Assembly (NCBI RefSeq): GCF_038397745.1
Contig: NZ_CP151636.1
Coordinates: forward strand, 3,720,001 to 3,784,000
DNA length: 64,000 bases
DNA from: Microbacterium sp. LWH11-1.2
GTDB lineage: Bacteria; Actinomycetota; Actinomycetes; Actinomycetales; Microbacteriaceae
Reading direction: 5' to 3'
The notes beneath the pieces were generated by a model. The model was given only the letters and a program-made list of their open reading frames with translations. It ran no database searches and was not told the origin of the DNA. Of the stretch, positions 52,309 to 62,018 are shown one piece after another. The translations under genes were made by a program, and so were the position numbers. Position 1 is the first letter of the stretch. Each line of letters opens with the position of its first letter.

Positions 52309-53604
52309 TCAGGAATGTGGCGTACGAGAAACGCGCGCCGATCGGATGCGCCGGGCAGCTGCGGTGACGCCAAGCGCTATCAGGATACCAGGGACTGTGA
52401 GGGCGATGAGCGGCAGGGTACCGTAGCGCAGCGAATCAGCGCTGGGAAGCAGCGGTGAGCCCGCCTCGGTCGGCGCGTCGGCATCCGGGAGCGGCTCGAC
52501 GGCGACCGGAGTGATCGTCGGCTCGGGCTGCGGCTCGGTGTCGGCGCGCCGGAAGAAGTGGATCCATTCGGCGAGATCCCCCATGGGATTCTCGTCCACC
52601 GGGGCGATGTCGGCGGAGATCGCCGCCGCCGCATCGACGAGCCCGAAGCCGTACAGCGGATCCCTCGGCTTCACGGCGTCGGCGACGGGCATCGCGGTCT
52701 TGATGATCCGGTTGATGACGTCGATCGCCTTGATGTCGGGATGCGCCGAGCGGATCAGCGCCGCGACGCCGGCCACGATCGGGGCGGCACCGCTGGTGCC
52801 CCTCCAGGAGACGACCTCGCCGTTCGCGGAGACGCCCAGCAGACCTTCGCTGGGAGCGGAGATGCCGATCGTGATCCCCTGCGTGGAGGCCTCGACGCTG
52901 GCCGTACCGGTCTGATCGACGCCGCCGACGGTCAGGACGCCGGGGATCGTGGCCGGCGCACCGATGATGTCGGTGCCGCTCCCCCGGTTGCCCGCGGCGA
53001 CCACGACGACGACATCGTGCTCGAAGGCGTAGAGGAACGCGTCGTCCCAGCTCTCATCCCAGTCGAGCGTGTTCGTGGTGAACGACAGGTTGATGACGTC
53101 GGCGCCGTTGTCGACGGCCCAGCGCATCGCCTTGGCGACCTGCTCGGTGAACGGCACGGCCGCCGCCGCACCGAACCCCACGGAGATGGACAGGAGGTTC
53201 GCCTCGGGGGCGACGCCGATCATGCCGGTGCCGTCGGGGGATCCGCGGCCGGCGGCCAGCGACGCCACCCAGGATCCGTGGTTCCCGTCGACCGCTCCGA
53301 CCGGCGTGCGGCCGTCGGGGGTGCCGGTCCCGGAGACGTCGGTCCCGCCGATCACGGCGTCGCCGAACGTCTGCGGAACCTTACCGATGCCCGTGTCGAT
53401 CACGGCGATCGTGACGCCGGCGCCCCTGGTCGTCTTCCAGGCCTCGCGGATCTTGGCCCCGTCGAGCCAGTACTCCGACGCACGCACCGGATCGGTGGGG
53501 TTGTCGGGGATCGGCGGAGGCGTCGCCGTGGCGCCGAGGAGCAGGACGGATGCCGCCACGACCGCGAGGGCCGTGACGCTGCGCAGCATCCGTCGCGGGC
53601 TCAC
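52309..53604 (-). CDS. S8 subtilisin-like peptidase, mycosin-like, membrane-anchored
   Basis: 431 residues. Signal peptide (MLRSVTALAVVAASVLLLGA after six basic residues), then the S8 triad: AVIDTGIG (Asp), NHGSWVA (His), GTSGAAP (Ser), and a C-terminal helix (LIALTVPGILIALGVTAAA) with a basic tail, so the protease sits outside, tethered to the membrane. This is the architecture of mycosins, yet no type VII secretion genes are visible here. GTG 53604 overlaps the DUF501 stop. Confidence 0.9.
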   Translation of the reverse strand: MSPRRMLRSVTALAVVAASVLLLGATATPPPIPDNPTDPVRASEYWLDGAKIREAWKTTRGAGVTIAVIDTGIGKVPQTFGDAVIGGTDVSGTGTPDGRTPVGAVDGNHGSWVASLAAGRGSPDGTGMIGVAPEANLLSISVGFGAAAAVPFTEQVAKAMRWAVDNGADVINLSFTTNTLDWDESWDDAFLYAFEHDVVVVVAAGNRGSGTDIIGAPATIPGVLTVGGVDQTGTASVEASTQGITIGISAPSEGLLGVSANGEVVSWRGTSGAAPIVAGVAALIRSAHPDIKAIDVINRIIKTAMPVADAVKPRDPLYGFGLVDAAAAISADIAPVDENPMGDLAEWIHFFRRADTEPQPEPTITPVAVEPLPDADAPTEAGSPLLPSADSLRYGTLPLIALTVPGILIALGVTAAARRIRSARVSRTPHS

Positions 53605-54143
53605 GCCGACCGCGCCGCCTCGTCGCGGGTCGCCGCACCGGGGTCCTCGCAGCGGCACACCGACGGCGACCAGGCGGATCGTTCGAGTGCGATGTCGCCG
53701 ATCGGATTCACTCCCGGCCCTGCCGCGAGCGCATGCCCCGCGAGGGCGTGCAGGCACTTGACGCGGGTGGGCATGCCGCCCGCCGAGATGCCGTCGATCT
53801 CCGGCACGTCGCCGAACCGCCCGCGATCGGCCAGATACGCCTCGTGTGCGGCGAGATAGCCGGCTGCGACCGCCTCGTCGTCGGCGAGGAGAGCCGCGAG
53901 CTCCGGCATCACCTGCGTGGCCTCGAGGGTCGACATCGCCGCCGTCGCGGACGGGTGGGTCAGGTAGTAGAAGGTCGGGAACGGCGTTCCGTCGGGCAGC
54001 CGCGGTGTCGTGGCGACGACCGTCGGGTTGCCGCAGGCGCATCGCGCCGCGATGCCGACCACACCGCGTGCAGGGCGGCCGAGCTGCGCCGAGATGACGG
54101 CGAGCTCGGCGGGCGTGGGGGCGGGGAAAGGCGGCGTGGTCAC
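53601..54143 (-). CDS. DUF501 protein
   Basis: 180 residues with the DUF501 marks RPARGVVGIAARCACGNPTVVATTPRL near the N-terminus and GISAGGMPTRVKCLHALAGHALA plus RCED near the C-terminus; the cysteines are candidates for metal binding. In actinobacteria DUF501 usually follows eno and divIC, as here. GTG 54143 follows TACGCT by six bases. Confidence 0.88.
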   Translation of the reverse strand: MTTPPFPAPTPAELAVISAQLGRPARGVVGIAARCACGNPTVVATTPRLPDGTPFPTFYYLTHPSATAAMSTLEATQVMPELAALLADDEAVAAGYLAAHEAYLADRGRFGDVPEIDGISAGGMPTRVKCLHALAGHALAAGPGVNPIGDIALERSAWSPSVCRCEDPGAATRDEAARSA

Positions 54144-54149
54144 CCCACC

Positions 54150-54155
54150 AGCGTA
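54150..54155 (-). promoter_or_regulatory. -10 box TACGCT, leaderless DUF501 start
   Basis: TACGCT, six bases, GTG 54143 on the minus strand. Confidence 0.5.
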
Positions 54156-54190
54156 GGGGAGCCGCCAGGGAGGATGCTCGGAGCGAACAC

Positions 54191-54763
54191 TCAGGGAGCG
54201 ACGGCCGCGGTGTCGCTGAGCCCTGTCGAGACGAGGGTGCGCAGCAGCTGCGGCATCCAGTCCGCCGGCTTCTCCTCGAGAGTGTCGCTGATCGGATCCT
54301 GCTCCCGCGGAAGCGCGGAAGGGTCGAGGTCGTTGTCGATCAGGTACACGACCTCCCCCGGCTTCACGTAGTACAGGCGCTCGCGGGCCTGGGTCGTGAT
54401 GTAGGCGGGATCGCTCCAGCGCTCGCGCTCCGCGATGAGATCGGCGATCTCGTCCTCGCTGACCTTCACGGAGGCCTCGAGCGCCGCGATCTTCTGCCGC
54501 TGATCGATGAACGTGCCGAGTGTCGGCACGAGCACCCACGCTCCCAGCACGACGAGGGACAGCATGATGACGGAGAAGGCGGAGAGACGGATGCCGGAAG
54601 CCCACTCGCGGACATCGACACCCTGCGTGCTCCCCTTGGCGCGCTTCCGCCGCTGCGCGGACGCCGCTCGAGCGTCGGCCTTGGCGCGCCCCTTCTTGGG
54701 CGTCGACGGCGGGGACGCCGGAGCCTTCGGAGACGCCGAAGGAGGAGCCGGTCGTCGTACCAC
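54191..54763 (-). CDS. Septum formation initiator (DivIC/FtsB-like)
   Basis: 190 residues: a basic cytoplasmic N-terminus (SAQRRKRAKGS), one helix (LSAFSVIMLSLVVLGAWVLVP) and an extracytoplasmic coiled coil followed by WSDPAYITTQARERLYYVKPGE, the FtsB/DivIC signature. It should work in the divisome with FtsL/FtsQ-type partners. GTG 54763 is chosen because GGAGGAGGA lies right before it; GTG 54781 lacks any signal. The final residues LVSTGLSDTAA are coded by a dispersed repeat. Confidence 0.88.
   Translation of the reverse strand: MVRRPAPPSASPKAPASPPSTPKKGRAKADARAASAQRRKRAKGSTQGVDVREWASGIRLSAFSVIMLSLVVLGAWVLVPTLGTFIDQRQKIAALEASVKVSEDEIADLIAERERWSDPAYITTQARERLYYVKPGEVVYLIDNDLDPSALPREQDPISDTLEEKPADWMPQLLRTLVSTGLSDTAAVAP
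54212..54236. repeat. Dispersed repeat within the DivIC-like gene 3' end
   Basis: GTCGCTGAGCCCTGTCGAGA followed by CGAGG, a variant of the GGGTCsCTGAGCyTGTCGAAG family. It encodes part of the last 15 residues of the DivIC-like protein. Confidence 0.65.
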
Positions 54764-54827
54764 GGCTCCTCCTCCGGTCACCGCTCAGGCGGTGTGAATC
54801 TGACTTCTTTCTGAGCGCGGGCCGGGC

Positions 54828-56123
<1,296 letters not shown>

Positions 56124-56175
56124 TCAGAGAAAACGTTGTGTGGAGCGTCGTCGGTCCGCGCTCAGTCTAGCCCGG

Positions 56176-56198
56176 CCCTTCGACAAGCTCAGGGACCC
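56176..56198. repeat. Dispersed repeat after the O-methyltransferase gene
   Basis: CCCTTCGACAAGCTCAGGGACCC, two bases past the methyltransferase stop codon, an almost exact inverse copy of the GGGTCsCTGAGCyTGTCGAAG family. Confidence 0.75.
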
Positions 56199-56199
56199 G

Positions 56200-56859
56200 T
56201 CAGACGACGAGCGCGAGCGCGACGCCGTCCCAGCCCTTCGCGCCGACCGTCTGCAGGGCCGTCGCGTCGAACCGCGGGTCGTCGCCCAGCATCCGCAGTC
56301 CGTCGCGGGTGCCGATCACCTTGGAGTCCGTCGAATCGTCGCGCACGATCTCGCCCTCGCGCCCGATGTTGTCGAGCACGATCACCGTCCCCGGATGGCC
56401 GAGCTTCGCCGCCCAGTCGAGGTAGACGGTGTTGGACTCCTTGTCGGCGTCGATGAACACCAGGTCGAATCCGGCGATCAGGGTCGGCAGCACGTCGGCG
56501 CCGCGTCCGACGCGGATGTCGACGCGATCGCCCACGCCGGCCGCGTCGATGCTGGCTCGTGCGACGGCGGCGTTGTCCGCCTCCGCCTCGATCGTCACGA
56601 CCCTCCCCTCCGGTCCGACAGCGCGGGCCAGCCAGATCGTGGAGTACCCGCCGAGCGTGCCGATCTCGAGCACCCGCCGCGCGCCGCTGATGCGGACGAG
56701 GAGGTCGAGCAGCTTGCCGGCCACCGGCGCCACCTCGATCTCGGGAAGGCCGGCTGCGCGCTGAGCCTCGAGCGCCGCCTCGAGCGCCGGGTCGTGTCCG
56801 ACCAGGGTGTCGACGAGGAAGGCGTCGGCCTGCGACCATGCTGCGGGGGTGGATTCCAT
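56200..56859 (-). CDS. O-methyltransferase (COMT-like, SAM-dependent)
   Basis: 219 residues. Motifs: VLEIGTLGGYSTIWLAR (SAM binding), VVTIEAEADNAAVARASI, DLVFIDADKESNTVYLDWA (metal/catalytic Asp) and VIVLDNIGREG. This is the catechol/caffeoyl-CoA O-methyltransferase type. ATG 56859 is preferred over a TTG 12 bases further out. Confidence 0.9.
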   Translation of the reverse strand: MESTPAAWSQADAFLVDTLVGHDPALEAALEAQRAAGLPEIEVAPVAGKLLDLLVRISGARRVLEIGTLGGYSTIWLARAVGPEGRVVTIEAEADNAAVARASIDAAGVGDRVDIRVGRGADVLPTLIAGFDLVFIDADKESNTVYLDWAAKLGHPGTVIVLDNIGREGEIVRDDSTDSKVIGTRDGLRMLGDDPRFDATALQTVGAKGWDGVALALVV

Positions 56860-56890
56860 GCCCTCAGCCAACCGTCGGCCCGGCGACGAG

Positions 56891-57844
56891 TCAAGAGCGT
56901 GGAGCGGAGAGCAGCTTTCCCGGTGCGCCGGCGAGTTCCGGCTGCCGCCGGAACTGCCCGGTGGCCGCGAGGACCCCGATCGCGACGGCGAGGACTATCC
57001 AGCCGGCGACCCCCAGCGGTCCGGCCAGGCCAAGGTCGGGCTTCGCAGCGGCGAAGAGGACGATGAGCCCGCCGGCGGCGTTGAGCGAACCGTGCGCGAG
57101 GACCGCCGGCCAGACCGACGCCGAGCGCAGTCGCAGCCAGCCGAGCAGGATGCCCCAGGCGACACAGCCGCCGATCATCAGGAGCACCCCGCTCAGGTCG
57201 GTGCGGCCGAAGTTGTAGCCGAGGAGGATGACCGGGCTGTGCCAGACGCCCCAGATCGCGCCGCTGAGAAGCAGCGTCGGCCACGTGCCGAGCGGACGGA
57301 GGGCGGGAACCAGCCATCCCCGCCAGCCGAGCTCCTCGCCGAACGCGGGGATCGCGTTGAGGAGCGCCGCCAGCGGGATCATCGCGATCTGTGCGAACAC
57401 GACCACCTCGACCGGTGGCATCGGCGCGCCCGCAGGAAGAGCCTTCTGCAGCTCCGCGGCGAAGGCGGCGAACGTGAGATCGAGCCGGACGAAGCCGAGG
57501 GCGGCGGACACGAGGATGCTCAGCCCGACCAGCAGCGGCGGCACCAGCCAGGCGGCGACCATCAGCCAGACGATGCGCTTCGCCGGACGCAGCGGCCACA
57601 GGCCCAGGAACCGCGCGCGCTCCCCGCGCGCCGGGGTGCGCAGCGCGAAGGTGACGACGAGCGCCGCGATGGCAGGCGTCAGCATCATCACCGGCAGCAG
57701 TGCGGCGGCCAGGGGCTCCGCCAGGCCGTCGCCGAGCCACAGCGGCAGCGCCACCAGCCAGGCGAGACCGCAGGCGAGCACCGTGAAGACGATGACGGCG
57801 CCCCAGGGCACCCGTCGCGTCTCGAGCAGCGTGGAGTCGTTCAT
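56891..57844 (-). CDS. CPBP-family intramembrane metalloprotease
   Basis: 317 residues, eight or so helices. Motifs: AFGEELGWRGWLVP (EExxxR), WGVWHSPVIL and LAHGSLNAAG with the metal histidines. ATG 57844 overlaps the stop of the DUF1648 gene by four bases; third gene of the GntR operon. Confidence 0.92.
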   Translation of the reverse strand: MNDSTLLETRRVPWGAVIVFTVLACGLAWLVALPLWLGDGLAEPLAAALLPVMMLTPAIAALVVTFALRTPARGERARFLGLWPLRPAKRIVWLMVAAWLVPPLLVGLSILVSAALGFVRLDLTFAAFAAELQKALPAGAPMPPVEVVVFAQIAMIPLAALLNAIPAFGEELGWRGWLVPALRPLGTWPTLLLSGAIWGVWHSPVILLGYNFGRTDLSGVLLMIGGCVAWGILLGWLRLRSASVWPAVLAHGSLNAAGGLIVLFAAAKPDLGLAGPLGVAGWIVLAVAIGVLAATGQFRRQPELAGAPGKLLSAPRS

Positions 57845-58899
57845 GAGGTCGCCTTTCCCTGGTCGGTCCGGGTCGCGCCGCGCAGACGTGCACGGTCGAC
57901 GTAGGCCTGGAGCAGCGCCGCGGCCTCCTCGGCGCCGTCGATCGTCACGAGGAACGGTCGTCGGCCGAGACGCGCGACCTCGATCGCGGGTCCGCGGCGG
58001 ATCACGATGCCGGTCCGCCCGTCCAGGGCGATGCGCCACCCCCACCCGCCGAACTCCCCGAACGGCGAGACATCGACCGCGCGCGCGGACTCGACCTCGT
58101 CGAGCGGGATCTCGATGCGGGGCCAGCCGATCAGCGCCCTGGCGGCGAATCCCTCGGGCGTCACGCGCACACGGAACGCGGTGGTGGCCACCATCGCGAA
58201 GGCGACGACGAGCACGACGACCGCGACGACCCACCCGCCCTGCACGCCCGTGCCGAGCATGAAGGCGGCGAGCGCGGCGAGCGAGAGCAGGAGCAGCAGG
58301 AGGACGGCGACCGCGGCGCGCGGCATCGAGGTCGTGGCCAGCCAGACGACGCGCTCCCCCTCGGCGATGCGCACGATCTGACGCGATTCGAGCGTGGGAC
58401 CCGACTCGGGGCCGACCCGGGGCTGCACCGCCCAGGCGACGGCACCGACGGCCGCGAGCGCGGCGAACGATCCGAGCATCACCAGGCCGATGCCCGGCAC
58501 GTCGGCCTCGGGCGCGAGATCGCGCTGCATCGCGAGCGAGCCGAGGCTCATGGCGGTGGCGAAGGCGGCGAGGCCCGCGGCGAGTGCGCCCATGAGCCGT
58601 GCGGCGCCGCCCCAGTGCGCACCCACCGCGGCGAACGTCGTGATCGCCATGAGCACGGGAAGCACCAGACCGACCCCGAGCAGGATCCAGAGATAGGTGG
58701 ATGCCGGGGCGAACCCGTCGGTGCCGCTGACACCCCAGTGGACGGCGACCTGGTCAGGCATCGACGGCAGCCAGGCGACGATCACCGCGACGCCGATGGC
58801 CGAGATCACGACGGGCACGCCGACCGCGACGAGGAAGAAGGTGAGACGCGCTCTGCGCAGCGGCGCCGGCGGTATGCGGGTCAGGTCGTGTGCGGTCAT
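57841..58899 (-). CDS. DUF1648 membrane protein
   Basis: 352 residues, about seven helices; the first two frame the DUF1648 core (SMPDQVAVHWGVSGTDGFAP). The C-terminal third is soluble and looks like a PH-like bacterial domain (RIEIPLDEVESARAVDVSPFGEFGGWGWRI). Function unknown; the neighbours suggest membrane stress or peptide resistance (inference). Overlaps both neighbours by four bases. Confidence 0.85.
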   Translation of the reverse strand: MTAHDLTRIPPAPLRRARLTFFLVAVGVPVVISAIGVAVIVAWLPSMPDQVAVHWGVSGTDGFAPASTYLWILLGVGLVLPVLMAITTFAAVGAHWGGAARLMGALAAGLAAFATAMSLGSLAMQRDLAPEADVPGIGLVMLGSFAALAAVGAVAWAVQPRVGPESGPTLESRQIVRIAEGERVVWLATTSMPRAAVAVLLLLLLSLAALAAFMLGTGVQGGWVVAVVVLVVAFAMVATTAFRVRVTPEGFAARALIGWPRIEIPLDEVESARAVDVSPFGEFGGWGWRIALDGRTGIVIRRGPAIEVARLGRRPFLVTIDGAEEAAALLQAYVDRARLRGATRTDQGKATS

Positions 58900-59294
58900 G
58901 GCGAGACCTCCTCGGGGTTCCTGGGGGCGTTCTTCTCGGATCGTGGATCGCGATGCGCGTGCACGATGCCGGCGAGCGTCTCGGCGGAGACGCCGAGGGC
59001 ACCGGCCCGGCGCACGAGCGCGTCGATCTCCTGTGCGAGCTCTGCCAGCGGCGCCGCCGAGCCCGCGATCACCGCTCCCCTGCCGCGACGGAGGTCGACG
59101 AGTCCCTCGTCGCGCAGCCGCTGATAGGCGTGGAGAACGGTGTGCTGATTGATGTCGAGGGCTTCGGCGACGTCGCGCGCCGCGGGCAGCCGGTCTCCCG
59201 GCACGAGAGCACCGGCGAGGATGTCGGAGCGGACGGACGCCGCGACCTGGTCGTAGAGCGGTCGAGAGCTGTCGGTGTCCACTCGGATCAGCAT
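58896..59294 (-). CDS. GntR-family regulator (YtrA type)
   Basis: 132 residues: a GntR winged helix (PLYDQVAASVRSDILAGALVPGDRLPAARDVAEALDINQHTVLHAYQRLRDEGLV) and only a short helical C-terminal part, the YtrA subtype. Such regulators repress their own operon, usually transport or peptide-response genes. ATG 59294 has GAGAGGA five bases upstream. ATGA overlap with the DUF1648 gene. Confidence 0.92.
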   Translation of the reverse strand: MLIRVDTDSSRPLYDQVAASVRSDILAGALVPGDRLPAARDVAEALDINQHTVLHAYQRLRDEGLVDLRRGRGAVIAGSAAPLAELAQEIDALVRRAGALGVSAETLAGIVHAHRDPRSEKNAPRNPEEVSP

Positions 59295-59322
59295 CGGAGT
59301 CCTCTCTTTCAAATCGCTACTT

Positions 59323-59352
59323 ATTCTAATTGAACTAGAACAACTGTGGCAA
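59323..59352 (-). promoter_or_regulatory. Promoter and palindromic operator of the GntR operon
   Basis: TTGCCA (-35, 59347-59352) and TAGAAT (-10, 59323-59328) with an 18-base spacer. An AT-rich inverted repeat TTCTA-N7-TAGAA (59324-59340) covers the -10 and spacer, a natural site for autorepression. Confidence 0.65.
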
Positions 59353-59401
59353 CCCTCCAGTCGTCTTGGACGGTGTGGCGCGCATCCGGGACACTGACGC
59401 C

Positions 59402-59872
59402 ATGCGCATCACTCCCCGCCGTCTCGCCATCGGCATGAGCCTCTGGATCCCCAATCTCTTCAGCGGCATCCGCATCCGCCGATTCAGCGAGGACTGGACC
59501 CACGCGACCGTCGAGCTCCACGTGAACGTCTTCACCCGCAACTACGTCAAGACGGCGTTCGGCGGCTCGATGTCGGCGATGACCGACCCCTACTTCTTCA
59601 TGCTGGTGATGCATCAGCTCGGGCGCGATCACGTCGTGTGGGACACGCGCGGCGAGATCGAGTTCCTCAAGCCGGGGCGCGGCGTGCTCACCGCCGAGTT
59701 CGAGGTCTCGAAGGAGAAGGCCGACGAGATCCGCGAGCGAGCCCGCGGCGGAGCGAAGGTGCTCGAGTGGTTCGAGACCGTGATCACCGACCGTGACGGA
59801 GACATCGTCGCGAAGGTGCGCCGGGAGGTCTACATCCGCGAGAAGAAGCGGGTCACCGCCGCACGCGGCTGA
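59402..59872 (+). CDS. DUF4442 hotdog-fold protein
   Basis: 156 residues, thioesterase-like hotdog fold of the DUF4442/YiiD_C type: WTHATVELHVNVFTRNYVKTAFGGSMSAMTDPYFFMLV. No catalytic residue can be assigned with confidence. ATG 59402 is preceded by GACACT and six bases, a weak form of the leaderless pattern. Confidence 0.82.
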   Translation: MRITPRRLAIGMSLWIPNLFSGIRIRRFSEDWTHATVELHVNVFTRNYVKTAFGGSMSAMTDPYFFMLVMHQLGRDHVVWDTRGEIEFLKPGRGVLTAEFEVSKEKADEIRERARGGAKVLEWFETVITDRDGDIVAKVRREVYIREKKRVTAARG

Positions 59873-59913
59873 CTCGACCCCTGTCGTTCACCCGGGCGTG
59901 CGACGATGTCGTC

Positions 59914-61143
59914 ATGCTCCTCGCCCGCCGACTGACGCTCGGAGACGCCGTCGCGATCGGCCTGGGCTCCATGATCGGAGCCGGCGTGTTCGCGGTGTGG
60001 GCTCCCGCGATGGGCGTGGCCGGCAGCGGCATCCTCATCGCTCTCGCGATCGCCGCCGTCGTGGCGTTCTGCAACGCCACCTCGTCGGCCCAGCTGGCCG
60101 CGGTGCATCCCGTCGCCGGAGGCACCTACGCCTACGCCCGTGCGGAGATCGGCCCCTGGTGGGGATTCATCGCCGGGTGGAGCTTCGTGATCGGCAAGAT
60201 CGCGAGCTGCGCGGCGATGGCCATGACGTTCGCCGCGTACGCCGCCCCCGAGGGCTGGCAGACGCCGGTCGCCGTGGTCGCGGTGGCGGCCCTCGCCACG
60301 GTGAACTGCTTCGGAGTGACCCGCACCGCCCTGCTGACGCGGATCCTCGTGGCGTGCTCGCTGCTCGGTCTCGCCGTCACAGTCGCCGTCGGGTTCGGGT
60401 CCGCCGCCGCGGCATCGCCTCCTCCGCTCCCCGACGCCTCCGCGTACGGGGTGCTGCAGGGCGCCGGGCTGCTGTTCTTCGCGTTCGCCGGCTATGCGCG
60501 GATCGCGACCATGGGCGAGGAGGTCGTCGATCCCGCGCGCACGATCCCCCGCGCGATCGTGCTCGCCCTCGGCGGCGCGGTCGTCGTCTACGCCCTGGTG
60601 GGCCTCGCGGTCATCCTCGTGCTCGGGGGCGACGCCGCCTCGTCGACCGCCCCGCTGGCCGATCTCCTCGTCGTCGCCGGATGGCCCGCGCTCGCACCGC
60701 TCATCCGGGTGGCCGCCGCCGCGGCCTCCCTCGGCGCGCTGCTCGCCCTGCTCACGGGCATCGGACGCACGACCCTCGCGATGGCCCGCGAGAGCGACGT
60801 GCCGCGGTTCCTGGCGAAGGTCGACGAGCATCGTCAGGTGCCGCAGCGCGCAGAGATCGTGATCGCCGCGATCGTCATCGGCATCGTGCTCGTCGCGGAT
60901 CTCCGCGACGCGATCGGCTTCTCCTCGTTCGGGGTGCTGCTGTACTACCTGATCGCCAATGCGGCGGCCTTCCGGCAGACCGGACCCGCGCGCCGCTATC
61001 CGCGCGTGCTGCAGGTCGTCGGGGCGCTCGGCTGCCTCGTGCTCGTGAACAGCCTGCCGGTCATCGCCTCACTCGTCGGAACGGCGGTCGTCGTCTGCGG
61101 CGTCGCGTACCGGGTGCTGCGCCTGCGCCTCGCCCGCCGCTGA
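59914..61143 (+). CDS. APC-family amino acid permease
   Basis: 409 residues, about 12 helices. Helix 1 has GLGSMIGAGVFAV and helix 6 FFAFAGYARIATMGEEVVDPARTIPRAI, both typical substrate-binding stretches of the APC superfamily. Likely imports an amino acid or amine with protons. Its 3' end overlaps the convergent AraC gene by about 75 bases. Confidence 0.9.
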   Translation: MLLARRLTLGDAVAIGLGSMIGAGVFAVWAPAMGVAGSGILIALAIAAVVAFCNATSSAQLAAVHPVAGGTYAYARAEIGPWWGFIAGWSFVIGKIASCAAMAMTFAAYAAPEGWQTPVAVVAVAALATVNCFGVTRTALLTRILVACSLLGLAVTVAVGFGSAAAASPPPLPDASAYGVLQGAGLLFFAFAGYARIATMGEEVVDPARTIPRAIVLALGGAVVVYALVGLAVILVLGGDAASSTAPLADLLVVAGWPALAPLIRVAAAAASLGALLALLTGIGRTTLAMARESDVPRFLAKVDEHRQVPQRAEIVIAAIVIGIVLVADLRDAIGFSSFGVLLYYLIANAAAFRQTGPARRYPRVLQVVGALGCLVLVNSLPVIASLVGTAVVVCGVAYRVLRLRLARR

Positions 61144-61923
61144 GTCGACGGCGGACGCGGAGCGGTACGTCCGCGGAGCGATCCCGAGCACGGACTGGAA
61201 GTCCCGCGTCAGGTGCGCGTGATCGGCGTACCCGAGTTCGGCGGCGATCCTCGCGAGATCGGTCGCCGGCTCGTCGCGGACCAGCTGGGCCGCCTCCTGC
61301 AGACGCCGCCGACGGATCATCGCGGCGGGCGACAGACCCACGTGCCGGTGTGTCATCCGCTGCAGCGTGCGCACCGACACCGCCAGTCGCATGGCCGCCT
61401 CCTCGGGCGTGAGCGCGGCGTCCTCCCCCATCAGCGCGTCGGACAGGGCGTTCGCCTGACGTGCGGCCTCGCCGGGTCGGCCGATCCGCTCGCCGAGCCA
61501 CCGCGAGAACGACGCGACCGCGCGCTCCCTGTGCCCCTCGCCCGACTCCATGGCCGCGGTCACGGCATCGAGCAGTCCCGGCGCGTCGACCCGTGTCTCG
61601 GTATCGATGAGCGCAGCCGGCTCCTCGACGAGAGCGGGCACCGCGGCGGGGCGCAGCAGAGCCCCCACGGCCCAGCCGCGTCCGCGCAGGTCGCGGTGCG
61701 ACACGCGGGTCGTCGCGCCCGACAGCGAGACCCCCTCCGGCTCGACCACGAGGTTGAGCGCGGGATACGAGACGATCTCCTGCCGGGACGAGCGCCCCGG
61801 GGCGATGTCCCACTCGGGGATCCAGAACCACGCGACGAGGTCTGCCGCATCGGCCGGTGCCGGCAGCCGATGGAACTCCGGCAGGCGCGCCGGGTACAGG
61901 ATGCCGCGGGTCGGATTCACCAT
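61069..61923 (-). CDS. AraC-family transcriptional regulator
   Basis: 284 residues. The C-terminal double helix-turn-helix (LTPEEAAMRLAVSVRTLQRMTHRHVG, then IAAELGYADHAHLTRDFQSVLGIAPRTYR) is clear; the N-terminal sensor resembles DUF6597. A 30-residue tail after the second HTH overlaps the permease gene. ATG 61923 follows TACGCT by six bases. It probably controls the divergent VOC gene. Confidence 0.9.
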   Translation of the reverse strand: MVNPTRGILYPARLPEFHRLPAPADAADLVAWFWIPEWDIAPGRSSRQEIVSYPALNLVVEPEGVSLSGATTRVSHRDLRGRGWAVGALLRPAAVPALVEEPAALIDTETRVDAPGLLDAVTAAMESGEGHRERAVASFSRWLGERIGRPGEAARQANALSDALMGEDAALTPEEAAMRLAVSVRTLQRMTHRHVGLSPAAMIRRRRLQEAAQLVRDEPATDLARIAAELGYADHAHLTRDFQSVLGIAPRTYRSASAVDSAAGEAQAQHPVRDAADDDRRSDE

Positions 61924-61929
61924 GGGCCC

Positions 61930-61935
61930 AGCGTA
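61930..61935 (-). promoter_or_regulatory. -10 box TACGCT, leaderless AraC start
   Basis: TACGCT, six bases, ATG 61923 on the minus strand. Confidence 0.55.
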
Positions 61936-62006
61936 GGGTCCGGCCCCGACACCGCGGAGGACCGAGGTTGGCGCAGATCTTCAAGCCGCCGGCATCCTGC
62001 CCCTCG

Positions 62007-62012
62007 TACCGT
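62007..62012 (+). promoter_or_regulatory. -10 box TACCGT, leaderless VOC start
   Basis: TACCGT, six bases, ATG 62019. Confidence 0.55.
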
Positions 62013-62018
62013 GAGGAC

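Noticed and set aside
52309..53604. A type VII secretion locus
   Set aside because: Only the subtilase resembles one component; no EccB/C/D or WXG100 genes are present.
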